Assembly (NCBI RefSeq): GCF_016464375.1
Contig: NZ_JADDIU010000002.1
Span: 186,001-250,000, forward strand
Origin: Bacillus renqingensis
GTDB taxonomy: Bacteria > Bacillota > Bacilli > Bacillales > Cytobacillaceae
Length of the DNA: 64,000 bases
Direction: 5' to 3'
Part shown: positions 18,562-29,995 of the stretch, piece by piece
How positions within the stretch are numbered: position 1 is the stretch's first letter
Layout of the letters: each line of letters begins with the position of its first letter
Position numbers and translations under genes: made by a program
The notes under the pieces: model-generated
Seen by the model: only the letters and a program-made list of their open reading frames with translations
The model's database searches: none
Told to the model about the DNA's origin: nothing

Positions 18562-18770
18562 GTCCAGCTCCAGCGCCCTAGCGGCTAGTGTCCTTCGCGC
18601 TCCGCCCTACGATAAGTCAACATCGGTTCGCTTCGCTCGCCGTGTTTCCTTTATCTCAGTTGGAGCGCTCCACAAGGAAGGCTTCGGCAGCATCAGCATC
18701 ACACAAAGGAAAAGCGTTAGCTTTTTCGAGGAGGCCATACGCCGCTGACCAGGGCGCTTGCGCTTTTCTT
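18562..18770 (-). repeat. Dispersed repeat, copy A (between pflB and pflA)
   Basis: On the minus strand it begins with AGAAAAGCGCAAGCGCC directly after the pflB stop and ends GGCGCTGGAGCTGGAC. It is about 209 bp, GC-richer than its surroundings, with internal inverted segments. Full-length copy B is at 27211, a deleted copy C at 31561, and a variant copy D at 38965. ORFs read through it are not believable genes. Confidence 0.85.
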
Positions 18771-18771
18771 A

Positions 18772-20997
18772 TTATAATGACTCATGGAAGGTACGGTTAA
18801 TGACATCAAGCTGTTGTTCTCTTGTAAGTTTGATAAAGTTTACTGCATACCCTGAGACACGAATGGTTAGTTGTGGGTAGAGCTCTGGGTGTTCCATTGC
18901 ATCAAGTAATGTTTCTCTATTAAAGACGTTAACATTCAAATGGTGACCTGCTTTTACGGCATATCCATCTAAGATTGAAACTAAATTGCTTACTTGAGTT
19001 ACCTCCTCTTTTCCTAATGCTTTAGGAACAATAGAGAAGGTATTGGAAATCCCATCCATTGCATAAGCATAAGGAATCTTGGCAACTGATGAAAGTGAAG
19101 CAAGCGTTCCTTTCGTATCACGTCCATGCATTGGATTAGCTCCAGGTGCAAATGGTTCTCCGGTACGTCGTCCATCAGGAGTATTGCCGGTATTCTTGCC
19201 ATAAACGACATTTGAAGTAATCGTTAAGACGGATAATGTGTGAACAGAGTTACGATAAGTCGCATGTTTACGAAGTTTTTTCATAAAGCTTTCGACAATT
19301 TCAACAGCCATACTGTCAACACGATCATCGTTGTTGCCATATTTAGGGAATTCTCCGGTTGTTTCAAAATCAACAGCAATGCCATTTTCATCTCGGATGA
19401 CCTTGACTTCCCCATATTTAATTGCGCTTAGGGAATCGGCAACTACGCTTAAACCGGCAATTCCAGTTGCCATCGTTCGTAAAATTTGGGTATCATGTAA
19501 TGCCATTTCAATTCGTTCATAGCTGTATTTATCATGCATATAGTGAATAACATTTAAGGTGTTAATATACAGCCCTGCAAGCCAATCCATCATCTGGTCG
19601 AATTTTGCCATCACTTCATCATAATCTAAGACATCTGAAGTGATAGGTTGGTATTGTGGACCAACTTGGATTTTCAATTTCTCATCGACGCCGCCGTTGA
19701 TAGCGTATAATAATGTTTTCGCAAGGTTGGCGCGGGCACCGAAGAACTGCATTTGTTTGCCGATTTCCATCGCCGATACACAGCAGGCGATACCATAATC
19801 ATCGCCGTATTCAAAGCGCATGATGTCATCATTCTCGTATTGAATGGCACTAGTTTCAATTGAAACTTTTGCACAGAATTTCTTAAAGTTTTCCGGTAAC
19901 TGTGTCGACCATAGAACGGTCAAGTTTGGTTCTGGTGCCGGACCTAAGTTATGCAACGTGTGAAGGAAACGGAAAGAGTTCTTGGTTACAAGTGATCGCC
20001 CATCAATTGCCATACCACCAATCGATTCTGTTACCCATGTTGGATCACCGCTGAATAGTTCATTATATTCCGGTGTCCGGGCAAATTTAACGAGGCGGAG
20101 CTTCATCACAAAATGGTCGACTAATTCTTGTGCCTCCACTTCTGTTAAGGTGCCGTTTTGTAAATCTCGTTCAATATAGATATCAAGGAAAGTAGAAACA
20201 CGACCTAAACTCATGGCAGCACCGTTTTGTTCTTTAACCGCTGCTAAATAGGCAAAGTATAACCATTGGAATGCTTCAGCTGCATTTTTAGCAGGTCCTG
20301 AAATATCATATCCATAGCTTTTTCCCAGTTCCTTCAGTTCTTTTAAGGCACGACATTGCTCGGTAAGTTCTTCCCGTAAGCGAATGATATCTTCAGTCAT
20401 AACATTGCTGGTATTTTGAAGATCTTTTTGTTTTTCCTTTAGTAAGAAATCGACCCCATATAAAGCCACACGGCGGTAGTCACCAATTATTCGTCCTCGG
20501 CCATAGCCATCTGGGAGGCCGGTAATAATATGAGCTTTACGAGCCAGTTTCATTTCATCGGTATAAGCATCGAAAACACCTTGATTATGAGTTTTCCGAT
20601 AATCTGTAAAAATCTTTACGATTTCAGGGCTTACTTCATAGCCGTAGGACTCACAGGCCTGTACAGCCATCCGGATCCCGCCGAAAGGTTGGAGTGAACG
20701 GTTAAATGGCTTATCCGTTTGTACACCGACAATCTTTTCTAATTCTTCATCAAGGTATCCGGGACCATGTGAGGTAATAGTGGAAACTGTTTCAGTATCC
20801 ATATCAAGGACACCGCCATTTTCGCGTTCCTGTTTAGAGAGCTCCATTACTTGATCCCAAAGTTTTTTCGTTGCATCAGTAGGACCGCTTAGAAAGGTGT
20901 CTTCCCCAGTATATTCCTTATAGTTTTTTAAAATGAAATCGCGAACATTTACTTCTTTTGTCCATCTGCCTTCAGTAAAACCTCTCCATTGTTCCAT
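18772..20997 (-). CDS. pflB: Formate C-acetyltransferase (pyruvate formate-lyase)
   Basis: It converts pyruvate and CoA to acetyl-CoA and formate during anaerobic growth. The protein is 741 residues. The active-site pair Cys405-Cys406 lies in IACCVSAME, and the radical glycine is Gly716 in RVSGYAVNF near the C-terminus. PflA is encoded downstream. The formate made here is the natural substrate of the formate dehydrogenase at 41.7 kb. About 260 bp precede it; no convincing FNR or Rex site was found there. Confidence 0.96.
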   Translation of the reverse strand: MEQWRGFTEGRWTKEVNVRDFILKNYKEYTGEDTFLSGPTDATKKLWDQVMELSKQERENGGVLDMDTETVSTITSHGPGYLDEELEKIVGVQTDKPFNRSLQPFGGIRMAVQACESYGYEVSPEIVKIFTDYRKTHNQGVFDAYTDEMKLARKAHIITGLPDGYGRGRIIGDYRRVALYGVDFLLKEKQKDLQNTSNVMTEDIIRLREELTEQCRALKELKELGKSYGYDISGPAKNAAEAFQWLYFAYLAAVKEQNGAAMSLGRVSTFLDIYIERDLQNGTLTEVEAQELVDHFVMKLRLVKFARTPEYNELFSGDPTWVTESIGGMAIDGRSLVTKNSFRFLHTLHNLGPAPEPNLTVLWSTQLPENFKKFCAKVSIETSAIQYENDDIMRFEYGDDYGIACCVSAMEIGKQMQFFGARANLAKTLLYAINGGVDEKLKIQVGPQYQPITSDVLDYDEVMAKFDQMMDWLAGLYINTLNVIHYMHDKYSYERIEMALHDTQILRTMATGIAGLSVVADSLSAIKYGEVKVIRDENGIAVDFETTGEFPKYGNNDDRVDSMAVEIVESFMKKLRKHATYRNSVHTLSVLTITSNVVYGKNTGNTPDGRRTGEPFAPGANPMHGRDTKGTLASLSSVAKIPYAYAMDGISNTFSIVPKALGKEEVTQVSNLVSILDGYAVKAGHHLNVNVFNRETLLDAMEHPELYPQLTIRVSGYAVNFIKLTREQQLDVINRTFHESL

Positions 20998-21235
20998 TCC
21001 TAGTCACCTCTTAATAAAGTGTAAAATATATAACAGAAATGTGAATCATCTTACGAATACAGTATAACAGTTTTAAAAGGGCTAAAAACAGGGAATATGT
21101 TAAGATATTGTGAAATCTATACTTGTTACAAGTGAGAAGTGGTAAAATTTGAACATTTTATGAACTGTATTATTCAATAGGATATATCTGTATTATAAAC
21201 AAATGCTAAAAAGTAGTAACTGTTATATAAAAACA

Positions 21236-21263
21236 AAAAAACAGGAGGGATCATCTCCTGTTT
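21236..21263 (-). terminator. Terminator of cupredoxin gene
   Basis: AAACAGGAG and CTCCTGTTT form a 9-bp stem (21238-21246 with 21255-21263) followed by a T run on the minus strand. It overlaps the stop codon. Confidence 0.7.
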
Positions 21264-21715
21264 TAATCGACGACAATATAAGCAATCATTGGACCGTTGT
21301 GGTCTCTATTTGAATGGGCCTCACAAATTAATCGATAGGTTCCTTCTTTATCAAATTGAAGGGGAACCATCGTTTCCTCACCCTTATTCACAGTCCCTTT
21401 AATATTTGTTCCTTCAATATAAAATGGGTGTTTTTCACCGTTTATTCCATTAATATATAAATGTACCTTTTCCCCTTTTTCTATTGAAATTGTTCCAGGA
21501 TCCCACCTGTAGGCTTCTAATTGTTTTCCGTTTTTCTGCGTTGTTTTAAACTCAGCTGTTACCATATGAATTTCGCGAATTTTTTCCTCGGATTGTGGAT
21601 TAAACACTGCTGTATCCCCAGCTTTTAAGGCAAACCAGGCCGAAATGGCGACCAACATAATTCCCACTGCTAAAAAGAAGATAAACGTTTCCTTCTTAAA
21701 AACAAAAAATTTCAC
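21263..21715 (-). CDS. Membrane-anchored cupredoxin-domain protein
   Basis: About 150 residues from a GTG at 21715 that follows a GGGGGG purine stretch; an in-frame TTG at 21730 overlaps that site. One N-terminal membrane anchor (about residues 5-30) precedes a cupredoxin fold. Candidate copper ligands are His in EKHPF, then Cys, His and Met in CEAHSNRDHNGPM, the usual arrangement of blue or CuA-like cupredoxins, with one Cys rather than two, so a mononuclear site. It may carry electrons or handle copper at the outer face of the membrane. The partner is unknown. Confidence 0.75.
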   Translation of the reverse strand: MKFFVFKKETFIFFLAVGIMLVAISAWFALKAGDTAVFNPQSEEKIREIHMVTAEFKTTQKNGKQLEAYRWDPGTISIEKGEKVHLYINGINGEKHPFYIEGTNIKGTVNKGEETMVPLQFDKEGTYRLICEAHSNRDHNGPMIAYIVVD

Positions 21716-21928
21716 ATCATGACCCCCCAAAAATTTGTCCTATTCTATTCTTATGCAGTGAAGGGTAGAAAACTTGTCTCCTTTTTTTCTGCCTCCCTTT
21801 CAAAAAAAAAAGGATGGTTGGACAAAATGAAAGATGTTAAAAATAAGCAACAAAGGTATTATTTCTTTGTTTTTCTTATCGAAACGTTTATAGTAAAATC
21901 AGGAATAAAATATTAGGTGGTTTTCTAG

Positions 21929-24454
21929 TTGGGGATTAGAAGAGAAAAGTTGATAAAAGCAATAAAATTTATCTTCCCGCTGTTTCTATTAATTTTCGCG
22001 ATTATAGAGATAAGAAAATTTACCGGGGATTTAAATGGAGAATTACTCAGAAATGAATTAAATCAGCTGAATACATGGGTTTTATTATTCATCTTACTGG
22101 TTACATTTGCTGCAGTTTTACCGATGATATTATATGATGTCATCTTGATTAGAATCTTACATGTAAAGGTCCCAAGAAGGGAGCTTTGGGAACAATCGTT
22201 TATAGCCAATTCATTTTCCAATTTAATTGGCTTTGGCGGCTTGATTGGAGCGATGTTACGGACCTATTTTTTCAACAAGCTTGAAGACGATAAGCGTAGA
22301 CTGTTAAGTATCATTGCCTCCGTTTCGCTTTTTTATTTAACAGGGATTTCCGTGCTGGCGTGGATTGTAACCATCCGTTATCGTCATTTTCCACTATTTG
22401 TCGATACAAAATGGCTCTATTTTGCCGTTTTAGCTGTGAGTCTCTATCTACCGGTCTTTGTCATCATACATATAATCAATGCAAAGAAACAGAACCAATT
22501 GTTAATTTCTAAAAGGGCTGGAATCAAGCTGGTTGCAGTTTCCGTCATAGAATGGTTTGCGGTTTTTATTGCGATTTATATCTTAAGTAAACTTCTTGGG
22601 ATCGACATCTCGTTTGATAAATTATTCCCTGTGTATGTTGTTTCTGCCTGTGCCGGTATCATTAGTATGATTCCGGGGGGCCTTGGCTCGTTTGATCTTA
22701 TTTTCATTTGGGGGATGCAGGACTTACACGTACCGGAAGAAAAGGTTTTAGTTTTATTACTGCTGTACAGGCTTGGATATTACTTTGTCCCGTTTTTGCT
22801 CAGCTTAGTGTTCTTCGTCAAGCTATATTGGAAAAAGTGGAATCAGTCTTGGAATGATTTGCCAAAGACAATCCTGCAAGGATTAAGCCATATCGCTCTC
22901 ACTTTCCTTGTTTTTTCATCGGGGTTGATTCTGCTGTTATCAGCTAGTGTTCCAGGGATCATGTCCAGACTGAGGATAGCACAGGAGCTGTTGTCTTTTC
23001 CGATTATTAATGTTTCCCATCAGCTTTCCGTAGCTGCCGGATTTTTATTGTTAGGATTATCGCGCGGCATTGAATATAGTGTGAAACGGACTTATGATTT
23101 AACGATGTTCGTGCTCATCTTAGCGGCCCTATTTTCGATTTTTAAAGGGATTGATTATGAAGAAGCAAGTTTCTTAATTATTGTTGCCCTCATCTTAAGG
23201 ATGTCAAAGGGGCAATTTTACCGAGAGAGCTATGTGCTGACCTGGGGAAAGACGATTTTCGATATTACGATCATTGTCCTTATTACGTTGATGTATCTGG
23301 TTATTGGCTATTTAAATCTACCTAGTGCAAAATTAACAATTCCTAAAAAATTGCTTCCCTTTGTGATTGTTGATTCGCATGATCTATTCATGAGCGCATT
23401 TATTGGCTTGATTATTGCACTTATGATTTTAGCTCTCGGCTATTTAATCAGCTTGCCGAAGAAGTGGAAATTTGAGAAATCAATTGATCAAGAAAATGAG
23501 ATTATCGAATTTTTACATAGGTATAAAGGGAAAGCCTTGTCCCATTTAATTTTTTTGCATGATAAATATATTTTTTGGAATAGCAAAAGGAATGTTTTAA
23601 TTGCATTTCAACCATATGCAGATAAATTAGTCGTACTTGGTGAACCTGTTGGAGAGGAAAGCGAAATATCGAATGCAGTTGCCGAATTTCAAGAAATAGC
23701 TGATTTATATGGCTATACGCCCGTATTTTATCAAGTGAGTGATGAAATGCTGCCTTTGCTTCATAATCATGGTCTTGCGTTTTTTAAGTTAGGAGAGGAA
23801 GCCTTTGTTGATTTAAAGACATTTTCGCTTTCAGGAACTAAAATGAAAGGTTTACGGGCGGCCCAAAACAAATTTATTCGTGAAGAATTTACATTTGAAC
23901 TAGTAGAACCGCCATTCTCGAACACTCTTATGAATGAGTTACGTGAGATTTCTGCTGATTGGCTTCAAGGGAGAAACGAGAAGGGATTTTCACTTGGTTA
24001 TTTTGATGAAGCCTATTTGAATAAAGCACCGATTGCCCTTGTGAAAAATTCAAATAAGGAAATTATCGGTTTTGCCAGCATCATGTATGTATATGATGAT
24101 GAAACGATATCGGTGGATTTAATGCGCTTTAGACACGATGCGCCTGCCGGGACAGTTGATTTTTTCTTCCTTTCATTTATCGAATGGGCAAAAAATCAAG
24201 GATATCAATGGTTTAATATGGGGATGGCGCCACTTGCCAATGTTGGGTTATCAAGATTTGCCTTTTTAAGCGAGAAAATTGCAGCTCAAATTTTTTTACA
24301 TGGCCACTTTATTTACCATTTTCAAGGTTTAAGGAGATTCAAAGAAAAATATGCGAACAATTGGAAAGCGAAATATTTAGCTTATCGAAAAAAGTCTTCG
24401 TTACCATTTGTTATGGCACAAATTTCTCTTTTGATTTCGAAAAAAAAGGATTAA
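21929..24454 (+). CDS. mprF: Phosphatidylglycerol lysyltransferase/flippase
   Basis: MprF attaches lysine (or another amino acid) from aminoacyl-tRNA to phosphatidylglycerol and flips the product, reducing surface negative charge and cationic peptide sensitivity. The 841-residue length is typical. The N-terminal half (about 1-510) is a multi-helix flippase domain with the IPGGLGSFD signature. The C-terminal half is the soluble GNAT-like synthase with RAAQNKF and WFNMGMAPL. The start is a TTG at 21929, 9 nt after AGGTGG. Amino acid specificity cannot be told from sequence. Confidence 0.9.
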   Translation: MGIRREKLIKAIKFIFPLFLLIFAIIEIRKFTGDLNGELLRNELNQLNTWVLLFILLVTFAAVLPMILYDVILIRILHVKVPRRELWEQSFIANSFSNLIGFGGLIGAMLRTYFFNKLEDDKRRLLSIIASVSLFYLTGISVLAWIVTIRYRHFPLFVDTKWLYFAVLAVSLYLPVFVIIHIINAKKQNQLLISKRAGIKLVAVSVIEWFAVFIAIYILSKLLGIDISFDKLFPVYVVSACAGIISMIPGGLGSFDLIFIWGMQDLHVPEEKVLVLLLLYRLGYYFVPFLLSLVFFVKLYWKKWNQSWNDLPKTILQGLSHIALTFLVFSSGLILLLSASVPGIMSRLRIAQELLSFPIINVSHQLSVAAGFLLLGLSRGIEYSVKRTYDLTMFVLILAALFSIFKGIDYEEASFLIIVALILRMSKGQFYRESYVLTWGKTIFDITIIVLITLMYLVIGYLNLPSAKLTIPKKLLPFVIVDSHDLFMSAFIGLIIALMILALGYLISLPKKWKFEKSIDQENEIIEFLHRYKGKALSHLIFLHDKYIFWNSKRNVLIAFQPYADKLVVLGEPVGEESEISNAVAEFQEIADLYGYTPVFYQVSDEMLPLLHNHGLAFFKLGEEAFVDLKTFSLSGTKMKGLRAAQNKFIREEFTFELVEPPFSNTLMNELREISADWLQGRNEKGFSLGYFDEAYLNKAPIALVKNSNKEIIGFASIMYVYDDETISVDLMRFRHDAPAGTVDFFFLSFIEWAKNQGYQWFNMGMAPLANVGLSRFAFLSEKIAAQIFLHGHFIYHFQGLRRFKEKYANNWKAKYLAYRKKSSLPFVMAQISLLISKKKD

Positions 24455-24461
24455 TTACGTA

Positions 24462-24500
24462 AAATGGCGGTATGGAAGATTGCTGCCGTTTTTTTTTTTG
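24462..24500 (+). terminator. Terminator after mprF
   Basis: AAATGGCGG (24462-24470) pairs with CTGCCGTTT (24483-24491), including G-T pairs, and is followed by a long T run. Confidence 0.75.
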
Positions 24501-24588
24501 TAATTTTTTTGGAAAGACTATTTTTTTTTGGTAAGTATTTGTTAAAATAAATGAGGATAAAAGTACTACATATAAAGGGTGTTTACTA

Positions 24589-25749
24589 TTGAATCGATTT
24601 GTTTTAATATTTTTGCTTTTTCTGCTGATTTTTTCGTCTCAAACAACCACTTATGCAAAGAGTGATTCCAAACCGGTATTGAAAAGCGAGGCGGCAGTTC
24701 TCCTGGATTCGGAGACAAACGCTGTACTTTTTACAAAGAATGCTGACAAGAGAATGTATCCTGCCAGTTTAACGAAGATTGCCACAGCTATTTATGCAAT
24801 TGAAAACGGGGATTTGAACAGTATTGCTACAGTCAGTGCCAATGCAGAAAGTCAAGATGGTACACGAGTATATTTGGTTAAAGGTGAAAAGCTGCCATTA
24901 AAAAAGCTGGTGCAAGGGATGCTGATTAATTCTGGAAATGACGCTGCCGTAGCGGTTGCTGAACAAGTGGACGGCAGTGTGGAACAATTCGCAAAACATA
25001 TAAATGAATATTTACAAAACACCATTGGTGTTCATCACACTCATTTCACGAATCCAAGTGGCTTATTTGACAAAAACCATTATACAACCGCCAAGGATTT
25101 AGCACTGATTACTGATTATGCCCTAAAAAATCCTCTGTTTGCAGAAATATTTGGAACAAAACAGCTGGATTGGAAGGGGAAAGCGTGGAAAACTAAACTC
25201 ATTACCCATCACATCATGCTGAAAGGGGAGTACCCTTATCCCGGTATAACAGGCGGGAAAACAGGCTATGTCACTGAATCTAAACAAACATTAGCTACCA
25301 CCGCTAATAATGGAAAGATAAAGTTGACAGCGGTCGTGCTAAAATCAAATCTAAAACGTGATAAATACGATGATACAGCACGGTTGTTCGACTATGGTTT
25401 TAAAACCTTTCAGCATAGCACCATTAATCAGGGAGAGATTTTTAAAAAGGATTCACAAGAATTTCATCCAAATAGTGATATTCTTGTGACAGAAGATGTT
25501 CACGGAACAACAAAGGATGTAAGCAATAGCGGGATTCTTTCGATTAAGAATAATCGTGGTGAAGTTCTTCAGACGGTACAATTAAAATCAATGGAACGAA
25601 AACCGCAAGCCGCAGCCGCAGTGAAAAAGGATAAACCGAAAGAAAAAGCAGCGCCAAAGCATGAAATGAATGCTGTATATGGAGTGATGCTTATAATATT
25701 TGCTGCCGCCGTCTTCGGTACAGCAAGGAAAATAACAAGAAAATATTAG
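24589..25749 (+). CDS. D-alanyl-D-alanine carboxypeptidase (low-molecular-weight PBP)
   Basis: A secreted penicillin-binding protein of 386 residues that trims the terminal D-Ala from peptidoglycan stem peptides. Signal peptide at 1-23. The active-site motifs are S60-L-T-K63, S114-G-N116 and K223-T-G225. A C-terminal beta domain, a Lys/Ala-rich linker (about 330-355) and a final membrane helix (about 362-380) anchor it. The start is TTG. It resembles the DacF/DacB group; the exact paralog is not assigned. Confidence 0.88.
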   Translation: MNRFVLIFLLFLLIFSSQTTTYAKSDSKPVLKSEAAVLLDSETNAVLFTKNADKRMYPASLTKIATAIYAIENGDLNSIATVSANAESQDGTRVYLVKGEKLPLKKLVQGMLINSGNDAAVAVAEQVDGSVEQFAKHINEYLQNTIGVHHTHFTNPSGLFDKNHYTTAKDLALITDYALKNPLFAEIFGTKQLDWKGKAWKTKLITHHIMLKGEYPYPGITGGKTGYVTESKQTLATTANNGKIKLTAVVLKSNLKRDKYDDTARLFDYGFKTFQHSTINQGEIFKKDSQEFHPNSDILVTEDVHGTTKDVSNSGILSIKNNRGEVLQTVQLKSMERKPQAAAAVKKDKPKEKAAPKHEMNAVYGVMLIIFAAAVFGTARKITRKY

Positions 25750-25755
25750 GTGATA

Positions 25756-25797
25756 AAAAAGGCAATGGCAAGGGGAGAACCTTCTTATTGCCTTTTT
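25756..25797. terminator. Bidirectional terminator
   Basis: AAAAAGGCAAT (25756-25766) pairs with ATTGCCTTTTT (25787-25797) between convergent genes, with A and T runs on both sides. Confidence 0.75.
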
Positions 25798-25799
25798 AG

Positions 25800-26051
25800 T
25801 TATTCTTCTTTTACCGGGGTAGATTCAAATGAAGATGGTGAGTCAATTTGATCGCGGTCATCGACAAAACTTCTTGTTGCCAGAAAGTCACTCTGATCAC
25901 CAAAATTTTGACCGTAGCCTTGATTTTTTTTATCAGAATTATGCCACTCGGCCAATAGATTCTGACCAATATTAACCGCAGAAGCATTTTCAAAGGAATT
26001 AATTTTAATCATGAATATATTAATATTTATATATGGAGCCGGAGCCGGCAT
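25800..26051 (-). CDS. GerPA/GerPF-like spore germination protein
   Basis: 83 residues from the ATG at 26051, placed by an AAAGGAGGAGATGAC site; an upstream in-frame start lacks one. The sequence starts MPAPAPYININIF and contains VNIGQN, then NFGDQSDF, like the short beta-rich GerPA/GerPF proteins that help nutrients cross the spore coat. The C-terminus is acidic. The next two plus-strand genes look spore-coat related too, which supports the call. Assignment is by motif only. Confidence 0.6.
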   Translation of the reverse strand: MPAPAPYININIFMIKINSFENASAVNIGQNLLAEWHNSDKKNQGYGQNFGDQSDFLATRSFVDDRDQIDSPSSFESTPVKEE

Positions 26052-26212
26052 GTCATCTCCTCCTTTAGTTGCTTTAAAATATATGCAGGGATTGGACATT
26101 TATGAGATAGAAGAGTAAAAAATGGATTAAATGATGAAAATGATTAGTAGTATGAAGTATATAGAAAAATTAAAAGATCATCTTTGTGGTTGGTTAAAGG
26201 GGGTGGAGATGG

Positions 26213-26701
26213 ATGGATATGGAAAAATTAAAGCAATGGATGGAGGTTGCAAAAAATATGCAGGGAGGCGATTTCTGGAGCAATATTTTTGACCAAGAGT
26301 TTGCCAAGCAATTTATGAACGAGCAGCAGGTGAAAGGCACCAATTCTGGTCCAAGTCACCAAGCTTCCCGGGAAGCCAGCCCAGCAAAAACATTCCCCGC
26401 GATTGATTTATTAGAGGGGGAGGAGGAAGTAGTTGTCATGATTGAACTCCCCGGGGTAATGAAAGAAAATATTGAATTAGGCTTAAATAGCAATATTCTT
26501 ACCGTTAAAGGAAAGGCTATACCCCTCCATCCACATTTAAAGATGACCTATTCGGAAAGATTTTATGGTGAGTTTCAACGGCAGATAACATTACCGGATA
26601 CTGTCGCTCCGAATGAAATAAATGCGAAATTTTGGAATGGGCTTTTAATGGTTAGGTACCCAAGGATAATGGAAAAGGGTGAAAGAATTCCGATTGATTA
26701 A
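26213..26701 (+). CDS. Hsp20/alpha-crystallin-like protein, probably spore coat
   Basis: A 162-residue protein with a helical N-terminal arm (about 1-55) and an alpha-crystallin domain from about 60 to 155, including ELPGVMKENIEL and a final GLLMVRYPR strand. It lacks the usual IxI tail of chaperone-type small heat shock proteins. Divergent Hsp20-like proteins in Bacillus include the coat proteins CotM and CotP, and the neighbours here are germination-like genes, so a coat role is likely. A second ATG at 26219 has better spacing to the GGGGGTGGAG site. Confidence 0.7.
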   Translation: MDMEKLKQWMEVAKNMQGGDFWSNIFDQEFAKQFMNEQQVKGTNSGPSHQASREASPAKTFPAIDLLEGEEEVVVMIELPGVMKENIELGLNSNILTVKGKAIPLHPHLKMTYSERFYGEFQRQITLPDTVAPNEINAKFWNGLLMVRYPRIMEKGERIPID

Positions 26702-26789
26702 AGCGATAAAAATTCCCTTCTGTACATGTTGATGTCTTTACCCCATATACATGTAAGTAAGGTATCAAAAGGGGGAGCGTTCGAATTCC

Positions 26790-27212
26790 ATGGCACTGAA
26801 TCATTTTTTTCTACTATTTCGCAAAAATGAATATGAGAAAGAATTAAGAAAAAAACTGTCCTCATTAGAAAGGAATATCGCTGAACTCGAAAAAGCGCTT
26901 TATGCCCTACAAGATCAAAATCACCCTGAAGAACCATCGAAAACAACTGAACCTCCCATTATCATTGAAAAAATAAATATTGAAAAAATTATTTTAGATA
27001 AATATGAACTCAATAATAATTTTGGACAGCTGGGAATTAAAGAGCTAAGGGGAAAATTAAATATTGGCGCGACATATGGAGGCGAATTTGCACCAAAGCT
27101 GGAAGATGAGGAGAGTGATCTTGAAATAAATAAAGAGAAGGGAAGTGATGATCCGGAACCGAAAAAAGGAAGAGGGCCGAAAATAAACATTAAGGCCAAA
27201 AAAGAGAATTAG
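26790..27212 (+). CDS. GerPC-like coiled-coil protein, probably spore-associated
   Basis: 140 residues. Residues about 12-48 form a Lys/Glu/Leu coiled coil, followed by a beta-rich segment with IEKINIEKIILDKYELNN and GQLGIKELRGKLNIG, which recalls GerPC. The C-terminal third is highly charged and low complexity. It lies on the same strand as the Hsp20-like gene and near the GerPA/PF-like gene, so the three may form a coat/germination group. Function not proven. A dispersed repeat begins at its stop codon. Confidence 0.5.
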   Translation: MALNHFFLLFRKNEYEKELRKKLSSLERNIAELEKALYALQDQNHPEEPSKTTEPPIIIEKINIEKIILDKYELNNNFGQLGIKELRGKLNIGATYGGEFAPKLEDEESDLEINKEKGSDDPEPKKGRGPKINIKAKKEN

Positions 27213-27420
27213 AAAAGCGCAAGCGCCCTGGTCAGCGGCGTATGGCCTCCTCGAAAAAGCTACCGCTTTTCCTTCGTGCGATGCTGATGCTGCCGAAGCT
27301 TTCCTTGTGGAGCGCTTCAACTGAGATAAAGGAAACACGAAGAGCCGGAGGCGATTCGTGCTTGACTTATCGTAGGGCGGAGAGCGAAGGACACTAGCCG
27401 CTAGGGCGCTGGAGCTGGAC
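27211..27420 (+). repeat. Dispersed repeat, copy B
   Basis: About 210 bp, starting AGAAAAGCGCAAGCGCC inside the TAG stop of the preceding gene and ending GGCGCTGGAGCTGGAC. It is the plus-strand full-length relative of copy A, and alignable along its whole length. Confidence 0.85.
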
Positions 27421-27461
27421 AATAAAAAAGACTAAAGTAAACCCTTTAGCCTTTAAAAATA

Positions 27462-27704
27462 TTATTGAAGCCTGTTTTCTACCTCACGGCAAACTTCATC
27501 TGCAGACATTCCATTTGCATCAATTACCGGTGCTTTCGTTATGGTATCTTGGATTCCCATCACATTGGAATCAAGCCCTGTAACGACACAGCAATCAACA
27601 TTTCGTGCATCTGATTCTTGCTTCAATTCTACCACATCATAGCCCTTATCACGTAAAGCCGCTTTAATATTCGTAAGAGATTGTTCTACTCCAATCTTTG
27701 TCAT
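27462..27704 (-). CDS. ykuS: YkuS-like UPF0180 protein
   Basis: 80 residues from the ATG at 27704, placed by AGAGGAGGTG. It is a small alpha/beta protein with the pattern of UPF0180/YkuS: an N-terminal GVEQSLTNIKAALRDKGYDVVEL, a Cys-Cys pair in VDCCVVTGLD, and a conserved MGIQDT segment. No biochemical function is established for the family. Confidence 0.8.
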   Translation of the reverse strand: MTKIGVEQSLTNIKAALRDKGYDVVELKQESDARNVDCCVVTGLDSNVMGIQDTITKAPVIDANGMSADEVCREVENRLQ

Positions 27705-27806
27705 ATAAAACACCTCCTCTAAAATTTATTATCTCTTTAGTTTGACGAAAATATTCATGCATAATAAGGAGATTTCTTTCAAAAGATAGGACAGGAGGTG
27801 TTTCGA

Positions 27807-27947
27807 TTGGGTAAACGAAGTAAACGAAAAGCAGACCCATCCACAATTGGTCTCAACTCTCCGCAGGTAGAGGGTCAAGGAACCACTAATATGGAAACGG
27901 GAACGAGAACAGAACCATCTTCCAGGAGAAAACAGAAAAGATATTAA
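27807..27947 (+). CDS. YuzL-like small basic protein
   Basis: A 46-residue protein starting at TTG 27807, 8 nt after GGAGGTG. It begins MGKRSKRKADPSTIGL and continues with PQVEGQGT, the pattern I associate with YuzL-type small proteins of Bacillus that are often spore-associated. It is basic at both ends and likely unstructured. Too short for a firm assignment. Confidence 0.6.
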   Translation: MGKRSKRKADPSTIGLNSPQVEGQGTTNMETGTRTEPSSRRKQKRY

Positions 27948-27967
27948 TGATTTTGAAACGTAGAATA

Positions 27968-27995
27968 GGGCACCATCACAGTAGTTGTGGTGCCC
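27968..27995. terminator. Hairpin between YuzL-like gene and ABC-F gene
   Basis: GGGCACCA (27968-27975) pairs with TGGTGCCC (27988-27995) between convergent genes. There is no good T-tract on either side, so its strength as a terminator is uncertain. Confidence 0.4.
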
Positions 27996-28005
27996 ACAAA
28001 GGTTC

Positions 28006-29667
<1,662 letters not shown>

Positions 29668-29804
29668 TCAATGCGGGGGAAGAGCGAATTTTTCAAAATG
29701 AAACCGTGGAACAAAATTTTTAAAAAAAGTTTTCTTGTTTTCACACTTTATTCATAATTTTGTTGTAGAATTGGCTTAAGCAGGTTTTAAAGAAGGTGAA
29801 GAGT

Positions 29805-29939
29805 ATGGCAAAAAAACAGTTAACTGAACTCGTTAACAGGTTAAAAAAAGCAGGTATAAAAGCGAGTCTAACGAAACCCAAGTCTAATTACCTTTTATCT
29901 TTACAACAACTCAAGAAATATCCTTCATCCGTAAATTAA
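29805..29939 (+). CDS. Small basic hypothetical protein
   Basis: A 44-residue ORF with ATG at 29805 preceded by GAAGGTGA. It is rich in Lys and Leu and predicted helical at both ends (KKQLTELVNRLKKAG and LLSLQQLKKYP). A terminator follows within 20 bp. No family recognised. The ribosome binding site plus terminator make a real small gene plausible. Confidence 0.5.
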   Translation: MAKKQLTELVNRLKKAGIKASLTKPKSNYLLSLQQLKKYPSSVN

Positions 29940-29954
29940 TAAGAGAATAGGTAT

Positions 29955-29994
29955 AAAAAAAGCGATTAATCCAAAGGACTAACCGCTTTTTTAT
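29955..29994. terminator. Bidirectional terminator
   Basis: AAAAAAGCG-TTA-TCC pairs, with mismatches, with GGA-TAA-CGCTTTTTT between the small plus-strand gene and sco. Confidence 0.6.
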
Positions 29995-29995
29995 T

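Noticed and set aside
18482-18800. Plus-strand ORFs of 70-88 codons across the pflA-pflB gap
   Set aside because: They lie entirely in repeat copy A, and similar ORFs appear in copies B and D. No ribosome binding sites; the coding appearance comes from the GC-rich repeat.
21000-21262. FNR or Rex site upstream of pflB
   Set aside because: Sequences such as TGTGAATCATCTTAC and TTGTGAAATCTATAC match only one half-site.
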